Source: Victivallales bacterium (GTDB taxonomy: Bacteria > Verrucomicrobiota > Lentisphaeria > Victivallales > Victivallaceae). Taken from it: 40,200 nucleotides of DNA. Under the pieces are notes generated by a model that searched no databases, was not told the origin of the DNA, and saw only the letters and a list, made by a program, of their open reading frames with translations. The stretch lies in assembly GCA_031261965.1 (NCBI GenBank), contig JAISIP010000193.1:1-40200 (forward strand). The letters are read 5' to 3'. The translations under genes and the position numbers were made by a program. Below are positions 34,785 to 40,200 of this stretch, piece after piece (the stretch's first letter is position 1; the number at the start of each line of letters is the position of its first letter).

Positions 34785-36083
34785 TCAGAGGTTCGCACCG
34801 AACTTTCGCAGTGCTTCGCGAATTTGTTTCCCGTCAAGTTCCGACGGGGTGCAACCGTTCTTTACAGCCATAGTCGCCGCCATTCCGGCTGCCTGACCTA
34901 TGGAGCAGACCGGCGGCATAATGCGCATACTGCTGTGAAGTTCATGATCCACCGAAATCGCCCGGCAACCGATCAGGAGATTTTCTGTCTTGACCGGCAC
35001 AATACAGCCGTACGGAATCTCATAAAACTGATTTTCTTTTAGGTGGCGCAAATCAGTGCCGCTTCCGCCGGGGTTGTGAATGTCCACCGGGTAATTAACC
35101 CGCGCAATCGCGTCTTCAAACTTGGCGCAGCCGGCAAAGGCATCGATGGTAAGATACGCTATACCGCGAATCCGACGCGATTCACGCACCCCGATTTGTG
35201 AGGCGACCGAGAGAATCTCCGCCTTCTCGTATCCCGGCACCGACTCGCGCAAAAAGGCGAGATATTCCCGCATTTGCCGTCTGGCGATAATCTCAGCGTC
35301 CGACAACGACTCCGCGTTGGTCGCGTCGTGTTTTATAACTCTTGTGGTGTTAAAATGAATCACATCATTTTCAAATGTTCTGAAATACAGCACATCTTCT
35401 CTCGGGCAGGAGATTTTTCCCTCCGCTTTCGCCCGGTTGTAAAGTTCCGAAAGCGTGGCGCGATCCGGCAGACGGGAGTGATCGACATGCGAGAGCTTAA
35501 AGCAGAGCGTCATGGGTTGGCAATATCCCTCGGCGTTGCCAAGTTCGGATTCACAACCCGCGGCGGCGGCGACATCTCCGTCCCCGGTCGAGTCAATTAC
35601 CATCTTTGCCTTGATCGCCGAAAGCCCCGATTTGCCACTGAAAATCACCGCCGAAATTTTGCCGCCCTCTTTAATTACATCAAAAAATGTATGATGATAA
35701 AAAAGCTTCACCCCGGCATTGAGCAACAAATCTTCGGCAGCAAGCATGGCGTAATAACGCGGAATTCTCTTCTCGTCGGAAAATTTCCCCTGCGCCTTGG
35801 CCGGTGACGCGGATAGATAGCTGTGCATCTGATTGAGCCATTCAATATAAAGGGGGCGATCCAACGATTCGCCCGAGCAATGATTTGCCATAAACGGAGT
35901 TATCTCCCCGATGTTCGCCATGCCGCCGGGGCTGCCGTAATGCTCGGTCGCCGCAACAGTCATGCCTTGACGCGCCGCCGTGACCGCAGCGCAGAGTCCT
36001 CCCGGCCCGGTTCCGACAATCAGCACATCGACATTTGCAATAATCGGAATTTCGCGTTCCAAACCATATTTAATTGTGTCCAT
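34785..36083 (-). CDS. FAD-dependent oxidoreductase (FAD_oxidored family)
   Basis: 432 aa. The N-terminal dinucleotide-binding motif is DVLIVGTGPGGLCAAVTAARQGM. GSPGGMANIGEITPFM and MVIDSTGDGDVAAAAGCESELGNAEG are typical of PF12831 proteins, and the C-terminal SSMRIMPPVCSIGQAAGMAATMAVKNGC closes the FAD domain. The family occurs widely in PVC and Bacteroidetes sugar clusters; reactions are mostly unproven. Probably the first gene of the operon that continues with the prepilin-like, CBM9-like and GH13-like genes (64-nt gap). A full PE2 element lies 20 nt upstream of its start. Confidence 0.9.
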   Translation of the reverse strand: MDTIKYGLEREIPIIANVDVLIVGTGPGGLCAAVTAARQGMTVAATEHYGSPGGMANIGEITPFMANHCSGESLDRPLYIEWLNQMHSYLSASPAKAQGKFSDEKRIPRYYAMLAAEDLLLNAGVKLFYHHTFFDVIKEGGKISAVIFSGKSGLSAIKAKMVIDSTGDGDVAAAAGCESELGNAEGYCQPMTLCFKLSHVDHSRLPDRATLSELYNRAKAEGKISCPREDVLYFRTFENDVIHFNTTRVIKHDATNAESLSDAEIIARRQMREYLAFLRESVPGYEKAEILSVASQIGVRESRRIRGIAYLTIDAFAGCAKFEDAIARVNYPVDIHNPGGSGTDLRHLKENQFYEIPYGCIVPVKTENLLIGCRAISVDHELHSSMRIMPPVCSIGQAAGMAATMAVKNGCTPSELDGKQIREALRKFGANL

Positions 36084-36103
36084 TTATCAAATCCCTTTCC
36101 ATG

Positions 36104-36272
36104 GAGCTAATTGCAAAACTATTTTGCCCGTTTTTGAGTCCTATTGATTTTTTTGCTCCTTTGACGCGCTTTTTTTGCGTAGTGCTACTACGCTTTGAAG
36201 CTTGGCAAAGAATAAAAAATTCTCAATAGTATCGTCAAAATCATGTCAAAAAGGTAGTTTTGCAATTAGCTC
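36104..36272. repeat. PE2 palindromic element, full copy (169 bp)
   Basis: Ends GAGCTAATTGCAAAACTA and TAGTTTTGCAATTAGCTC are exact inverted repeats. Inside is a hairpin GCGTAGTGCTACTACGC. No clear target duplication. It lies in the 289-bp region between the divergent FAD oxidoreductase and PocR-AraC genes, so it separates or shifts their promoters. The remaining intergenic DNA is very AT-rich. Confidence 0.9.
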
Positions 36273-36299
36273 TTTTATCCAAATTATACCACAAAAAAT

Positions 36300-36329
36300 T
36301 TGATTTTCATATTGTAGATGTGCTATATT
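36300..36329 (+). promoter_or_regulatory. Candidate sigma70-type promoter of the PocR-AraC gene
   Basis: TTGATT (36300-36305) and TATATT (36324-36329) are 18 bp apart, 44 bp before the ATG. A 12-bp palindrome GCTATATATAGC lies between the promoter and the gene and could be an operator. No Shine-Dalgarno is visible before the start codon. Confidence 0.4.
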
Positions 36330-36372
36330 TTATAATAAAATAGCTATATATAGCATATATATCAAATATTAA

Positions 36373-37233
36373 ATGACAAAATACGAAGAAAACATACATG
36401 ATTTGCAGCAAAAGCTCATGGCTTTTGCCGCCCTGTCCGGCACGGGATGCATCTGGAAGATCACCAAATACCTCTTACCGGATCAGAAGCTGTCGCGTTG
36501 TTGTACCTATCATCTGCGCGAATTCTGCTCCGCCGTAAAAAAATGCGACAACAACGAGGGTAACGAGCGTTGCATGCATCATGACAGTATGGTTATTCAC
36601 GGGCAATTGCAGCAGGAATTGACACCTTTTGTGAGCGTTTGCCATGCCGGAGCTGCCGAAATAATCATCCCGTTGCCCGTCGGGACACCGGAATACAGCG
36701 GAGCGATTATGCTTGGTCCGTTTCGACCCAAAGACGGAAAGTGCAAATATCGCGAATGTGAAGAGCAGTTTCAAAAATTGCCGAAATTGAACGACGAATT
36801 TGTTGCGCAATACATTGCAATCCTCACCGGGACGTTTGAGGAAATCATAAACCTCGCTTATTTGAACAACGAAACTTTGCTGCCGCGTCGTCCGTATGAT
36901 CAGCGCGTTATTGATGTGCTTAAGTTTTTGCGGGAAAATTTTCATCAAAAATTGACCGCGACAGACGCGGCAAAGCATGTTTTTTTGAGTACTTCGCGCA
37001 TGTTGCACCTTTTTAGATCGGAGTGCGGCATAAACTTTGCCGACTATCTTTTAAAACTCCGTCTGCGTCAGGCAAGGCAGTTTTTGCTCTCGACCGAATG
37101 GTCTATCTACAAGATCGCCACAATCAGCGGATTTGCGGATCAAAGCCATTTTACCGCGCTGTTCCGGCGTGAATTCGGCATTCCGCCATTGCGATACCGC
37201 AAAAAATTCAGCAATATCACAGACGGTGTTTAG
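36373..37233 (+). CDS. AraC-family regulator with PocR-type sensory domain
   Basis: 286 aa. The N-terminal part (about 10-165) matches the PocR sensory domain pattern: KLMAFAALSGTGCIWKITKY, then REFCSAVKKCDNNEGNERCMHHD and PFVSVCHAGAAEIIIPL, with several conserved cysteines. Such domains sense small organic compounds. The C-terminal AraC double helix-turn-helix is at about 180-280 (TATDAAKHVFLSTSRMLHLFRSECG; IYKIATISGFADQSHFTALFRREFGIPPLRYR). Divergent from the FAD-oxidoreductase/GH13 operon, its likely target. Its 5' region is unusually AT-rich. Confidence 0.92.
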   Translation: MTKYEENIHDLQQKLMAFAALSGTGCIWKITKYLLPDQKLSRCCTYHLREFCSAVKKCDNNEGNERCMHHDSMVIHGQLQQELTPFVSVCHAGAAEIIIPLPVGTPEYSGAIMLGPFRPKDGKCKYRECEEQFQKLPKLNDEFVAQYIAILTGTFEEIINLAYLNNETLLPRRPYDQRVIDVLKFLRENFHQKLTATDAAKHVFLSTSRMLHLFRSECGINFADYLLKLRLRQARQFLLSTEWSIYKIATISGFADQSHFTALFRREFGIPPLRYRKKFSNITDGV

Positions 37234-37242
37234 AGGCGGTCC

Positions 37243-38454
37243 TTAGCGGTAGCCTTTGGGTTTCGGCAAGGTGATCGCGTACGCGGTGTTCGCCAACGCC
37301 ATAACCGCGGCGAAAATAAACAAATAACCGACTCCGAACCGCTGCCAGAGCCACCCTCCGAAAAACGCGGCAAGCACACTGATCAGGTGGTTGACCGAAA
37401 TGCCGGTGGTCATAGTCGCCGTGACCTCTTCCTGTGTATCGGAGATCTCACGCACATATATGCAAGATGCCGCCGACGCCGTCGAAATGATCGCATCGAG
37501 AATATAGGTGATCACCACCGCCCAAAGCGCGATGTTCATAGGAAAGAGCTTATCCGCAAAACCGTAAACCAGGCAGACGAAAAAGAGTATTACCGTATCG
37601 TAAATCATAATATTGCGATAGCCGAGGTGGTCGATCAGTTTTCCGATCAACGTTCCGGCGAAAATATTGATTCCGGCACAGATTCCGACCAAAAGCGCCA
37701 TCGCCGCCGTATCGATGCCGTAAATTAAAATCAGCACAAACGGCGCGAAAGTTAAAAATATTTGCTTGCGTGCCCCGTAAAAAACTTCCAAAAAATAATA
37801 TTTCACGCATTTGCGCTTAAAGTAGAGCCGGGGGCGTTTGACTGTTTCATTGCCGACATTTTTGGGAAAACTTGCCAAAATCATAAATCCGAGCAAAATG
37901 ATAATCACAATCCAGACAAAATTATAGAGAGCAGACTTGGCTATTTGCGGGAAGTATCTCTCGGAAAAAAAGAAAACCCCCGCCACAAACAATCCGCCGA
38001 CGACTTGCCCTAAAAACCCTGTTCCAGAAGTAAGTCCGAGCGATCTGCCCGCCTTGCCCGGGTGGGCGATATGCATGGCGATTGCGCTGCGTGCCGGCAT
38101 AATAATATGTTCCCCGGCACTGTAAATAGCAATAAGTGCGATAAGCACCGCATGATTGACATCGACAAAGAGCAACCCGGCAATCCCGCAAATCGAAACC
38201 AACGCGCCGATTCGCAAAATTTTCCATTCGCTTGCCCGGTGCAGCAACGCGAGAATCCCGATCAGCAAAAGCCCCGGCAACTCGCGAAAAAATTCCAAGA
38301 CACCTCGCTGATACTCGGTGAAGTGCTGAATATCCACCAAGTAATTATTCAACACTCCATAAAGACAGTTATGGGCGATGCCGTAAATCAATACGCCAAT
38401 GAAAAAATTCCGGGTACCCCGCCCCGGTAAAAACATATCGCGATAATGTAACAT
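37243..38454 (-). CDS. MFS transporter
   Basis: 403 aa from ATG 38454, with AAGGAAAG about 4 nt upstream; a start at 38493 is less well placed. Twelve predicted membrane segments in two halves. Between segments 6 and 7 lies the loop NVGNETVKRPRLYFKRKCV. An MFS-like loop with IGKLIDHLGYRN follows segment 8. The substrate is unknown; position beside a sugar operon and its regulator suggests a glycan breakdown product. It converges on the PocR-AraC gene with only 9 nt between stops. Confidence 0.9.
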   Translation of the reverse strand: MLHYRDMFLPGRGTRNFFIGVLIYGIAHNCLYGVLNNYLVDIQHFTEYQRGVLEFFRELPGLLLIGILALLHRASEWKILRIGALVSICGIAGLLFVDVNHAVLIALIAIYSAGEHIIMPARSAIAMHIAHPGKAGRSLGLTSGTGFLGQVVGGLFVAGVFFFSERYFPQIAKSALYNFVWIVIIILLGFMILASFPKNVGNETVKRPRLYFKRKCVKYYFLEVFYGARKQIFLTFAPFVLILIYGIDTAAMALLVGICAGINIFAGTLIGKLIDHLGYRNIMIYDTVILFFVCLVYGFADKLFPMNIALWAVVITYILDAIISTASAASCIYVREISDTQEEVTATMTTGISVNHLISVLAAFFGGWLWQRFGVGYLFIFAAVMALANTAYAITLPKPKGYR

Positions 38455-38555
38455 GGACTTTCCTTTTGGTTCAACGATATAATCTACATTCAACCTTGCA
38501 AAATTGCACCCTGTAATAAATAGAATTTTACGAAGAAAGTCGATTGTTAAAAACC

Positions 38556-38583
38556 TTGACTTTCACATAAGATGTGATACTTT
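38556..38583 (+). promoter_or_regulatory. Candidate sigma70-type promoter for the lipoprotein gene
   Basis: TTGACT (38556-38561) and TACTTT (38578-38583) are 16 bp apart. The PE1 copy H lies just downstream, so any transcript from here would carry the element in its 5' leader. Confidence 0.45.
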
Positions 38584-38600
38584 AACGAAAACCTGATTCA

Positions 38601-38767
38601 GGGTATCTCTAAAAACTGGAGACTTGGCTAAAAATTGCATCTCGCATTCGTATGCGCGACCTTGCGCACATCTGGTTAACTTCATGTTAGCCAGATGTTT
38701 GCAAAATCGCGCCTCCAAATCGCGAATCTGGTAATTGTGTAACTCAAGCCAGTTTTTAGAGATACCC
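38601..38767 (-). repeat. PE1 palindromic element, copy H (167 bp), in a 5' leader
   Basis: Complete copy with ends GGGTATCTCTAAAAACTGG and CCAGTTTTTAGAGATACCC. TTCA repeats flank it (38597-38600 and 38768-38771). The internal palindrome ATCTGGTTAACTTCATGTTAGCCAGAT is present. It sits between a good promoter match and the lipoprotein gene. The rest of 38455-38804 has no gene. Confidence 0.93.
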
Positions 38768-38804
38768 TTCAGTGAAAGAAAATTCATCACAAAGGAGCTC
38801 CAAG

Positions 38805-39188
38805 ATGAAATTACCGCGCTTTTTGATTGGTTGTTTTGCGTTGATCACCCTTGCCGTACTTGCCGGTTGCACTATTCCGCGGTTGCCGGACGGGAAATAC
38901 TCCTCCACCGCCCGGGAAGATTTCATTCTCGTGAGCAATGATTTGATCTTTTTGCACATCACCACGCCGCAAGAGAATCCCGACCCGTACGCGTATTGGA
39001 ACTGGGCGGGCAAATATTCTTTGTCCAAAGACGGGCATATCGTCCCGGATATGGAGACCGAGTTGCTGAAGAACTGGAATTTCTACTACAGGTTCTTTTA
39101 CGAAAAAGGGGTGATCAAGGTCATCGACACGAGAGAATCCAAGTCGCTTATGAGTCTGATTTTAGAGCATCCGCTCCGCCGGAAATAG
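38805..39188 (+). CDS. Small lipoprotein of unknown function
   Basis: 127 aa from ATG 38805, with AGGAG about 9 nt upstream; a start at 38772 is less likely. A clear lipoprotein signal ends LAVLAGC with lipidated C22. The mature part (about 105 residues) has Trp/Tyr-rich beta-like stretches (DPYAYWNWAGKYSLSKDGHIV; WNFYYRFFYEKGVIKVID) and no recognised domain. A terminator about 75 nt downstream ends the unit. Its leader contains PE1 copy H. Confidence 0.85.
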   Translation: MKLPRFLIGCFALITLAVLAGCTIPRLPDGKYSSTAREDFILVSNDLIFLHITTPQENPDPYAYWNWAGKYSLSKDGHIVPDMETELLKNWNFYYRFFYEKGVIKVIDTRESKSLMSLILEHPLRRK

Positions 39189-39232
39189 CCGGACTTTTTG
39201 CGCCTGCGATCGCACGAACCTGATCGACGGGA

Positions 39233-39249
39233 AGTTTTTAGAGGTAGCC
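39233..39249. repeat. PE1 terminal scrap
   Basis: AGTTTTTAGAGGTAGCC matches a PE1 end (right end of copy A type with the GGC variant of copy B). Only one end is present. Confidence 0.5.
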
Positions 39250-39261
39250 TATACTTGATTC

Positions 39262-39293
39262 CGCCCTTGCAGCTTGTAAGGGCGTTTTTTTTT
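39262..39293 (+). terminator. Rho-independent terminator
   Basis: Stem CGCCCTT (39262-39268) and AAGGGCG (39278-39284) with a 9-nt loop, followed by a run of nine T. It ends the lipoprotein transcript just before tRNA-Glu. Confidence 0.88.
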
Positions 39294-39362
39294 GATTTCT
39301 TTTGCTATTGTGCTTGAAAACCGCAGAAAAAGCAGTATATTTAGCAAATCACAACGTTGCTT

Positions 39363-39438
<76 letters not shown>

Positions 39439-39450
39439 CTGTTTTATTCA

Positions 39451-39482
39451 GACTACCTCCAAGCCAGTTTTTAGAGTTTCCC
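39451..39482. repeat. Short PE1 element (32 bp) overlapping the RloB stop codon
   Basis: GACTACCTC is joined to AAGCCAGTTTTTAGAGTTTCCC, a heavily deleted PE1. TTCA repeats flank it exactly (39447-39450 and 39483-39486). It starts 12 nt after tRNA-Glu and encodes the last residues and TAA stop of the RloB-like gene. Confidence 0.82.
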
Positions 39483-40031
39483 TTCAGACTTAAAAAACGA
39501 GCTCAAAATCTCAAATACATTGCCGACCGATTTCGGTGTTTTCTGGAATTTTTCCGCCTTGTCAATGGCAACCCTTACTCGATTTTTGTTTACAAAGTCA
39601 TCGGGAACATGTTTATTGCCACCGCATAAGAATTCGCGATATTTGCCGTTTGCGTCTATGGTACTTACATGAAGTTTTAAAAAATCTTCAAATTTACGAA
39701 TGCTGATAGCGTAATGACAGTTGCGATTGTTCTTTGCCCAGTTTTCTATGCTCGCTAATTGTTTATCAGTCCATTTGTCTCGGTCAATGACAATCCAGGC
39801 TTCGTCATTCTTATTTAATGGATTTTCTCTTAAATATTTTTCCATTCGAGTTAATACATGTCCTGGATCGCTTCCACCTCCTAAGTTTGGAACTATAAAA
39901 AAAGCAGTGGTTTCGCTCATGCTATTTAATAGTGTAAAATATTCCGGCTCGGTACTCGTTCCCTCGGCAGCAATGACGATAATGCGCTTAGGGCAACGTG
40001 GAGTTTTCCTTTTTGCAAAATTATAACTCAT
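39471..40031 (-). CDS. RloB-domain protein (AbiL-type defence, second component)
   Basis: 186 aa. It has the RloB family start ([19 protein letters not shown]23), the acidic motif WIVIDRDKW (D83, D85) and [15 protein letters not shown], a Toprim-like arrangement thought to be nucleolytic. RloB proteins pair with AAA ATPases in AbiL and similar abortive-infection systems. Here its ATG overlaps the stop of the upstream ATPase gene (ATGA). The last codons (GKL) and stop are supplied by a short PE1 element, so the C-terminus may be slightly altered, but the core is complete. Confidence 0.87.
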   Translation of the reverse strand: MSYNFAKRKTPRCPKRIIVIAAEGTSTEPEYFTLLNSMSETTAFFIVPNLGGGSDPGHVLTRMEKYLRENPLNKNDEAWIVIDRDKWTDKQLASIENWAKNNRNCHYAISIRKFEDFLKLHVSTIDANGKYREFLCGGNKHVPDDFVNKNRVRVAIDKAEKFQKTPKSVGNVFEILSSFFKSEGKL

Positions 40032-40200
40032 AGCCGAGACCCTTCAGAATCGGCAAGTGACCCAAAACGTGTAAGTCGTGGAATTCCCCCCAGTGCTCCT
40101 TGTAGATATAATTTACGAATAGTTTTATCGTAACGAATGTCGCACTCACCAAGAGAAAATAAGCTTGATACGCCATCGTCGTTGCGTTCAGTAATCCACA
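40028..40200 (-). CDS. AAA-family ATPase, C-terminal fragment (AbiL/RloA-like partner of RloB)
   Basis: The minus-strand frame is open from the window edge to a TGA at 40028-40030 and gives 56 residues: [42 protein letters not shown] in pieces, ending LADSEGSRL. The layout (W-x-T-E beta strand, SLGE, then K-x-Y-L-x-G-x-x-G-G-I-P) matches the C-termini of AAA_15/AAA_21 ATPases of anti-phage systems. It overlaps RloB by 4 nt. Walker motifs lie outside the window, so the assignment rests on the C-terminus and the partner. Confidence 0.7.
   Translation of the reverse strand, partial: WITERNDDGVSSLFSLGECDIRYDKTIRKLYLQGALGGIPRLTRFGSLADSEGSRL

Noticed and set aside
38563-38790. 75-aa frame over PE1 copy H as a gene
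   Set aside because: Same reason: a repeat-encoded frame without its own start signals.

Overview
The window most resembles a chromosome segment of a member of the PVC superphylum, probably Lentisphaerota (Victivallis-like). This rests on content, not on any marker gene: a prepilin-like protein with the H-X9-DG C-terminus, many AraC regulators placed divergently next to sugar operons, Gfo/Idh and ThuA proteins, a DUF6311-like membrane protein and a large C39-like/PPC repeat protein. The taxonomic call is inference.

Layout. 1-3538 is a minus-strand housekeeping run (fmt, an RNase E/G, a sigma-54 response regulator cut by the window edge). 3615-9976 runs on the plus strand: folK, two small envelope proteins, a YkgJ-type cysteine-cluster protein, gmk, a standalone CoaC flavoprotein and a 1034-aa cysteine-protease-like repeat protein. 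10001-13083 is an AraC regulator divergent from an SDR plus enolase-superfamily sugar-acid dehydratase pair. 13140-17316 is a minus-strand pair of secreted proteins, the first with a pentanucleotide tract that puts its signal peptide out of frame. Then come nadE, a Gfo/Idh-ThuA operon with a divergent AraC regulator, a thioredoxin-rhodanese pair, a DUF6311-like membrane protein, a class C beta-lactamase-like hydrolase and a sialidase pseudogene. 28525-36083 is a minus-strand carbohydrate operon (FAD oxidoreductase, prepilin-like protein, CBM9-like protein, very large GH13-like protein) facing a PocR-AraC regulator, with an MFS transporter beyond. The right end holds a lipoprotein gene, a terminator, tRNA-Glu(TTC) and an AAA ATPase/RloB pair that looks like an AbiL-type phage-defence module.

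The most unusual content is a set of short palindromic repeats with no transposase in the window. PE1 (about 167 bp, terminal repeat GGGTATCTCTAAAAACTGG) has six long copies and several short or scrap copies; six insertions have perfect 4-bp target duplications (TTCA three times, TCAA, TTTA, TGAG). PE2 (169 bp, ends GAGCTAATTGCAAAACTA) has one full, one short and one partial copy. PE3 (157 bp, ends CCTGATTCCGTGAAGAAATT) has one copy with a 5-bp duplication. Two insertions lie inside coding sequences and keep the frame: PE3 in the YkgJ gene (157+5=162 bp) and PE1 in the DUF6311-like gene (167+4=171 bp if the usual 4-bp duplication occurred). Other copies supply the last codons and stop of two genes, sit in a 5' leader, or abut a start codon. 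This resembles the Rickettsia palindromic elements, but with several unrelated families at work in one 40-kb window.
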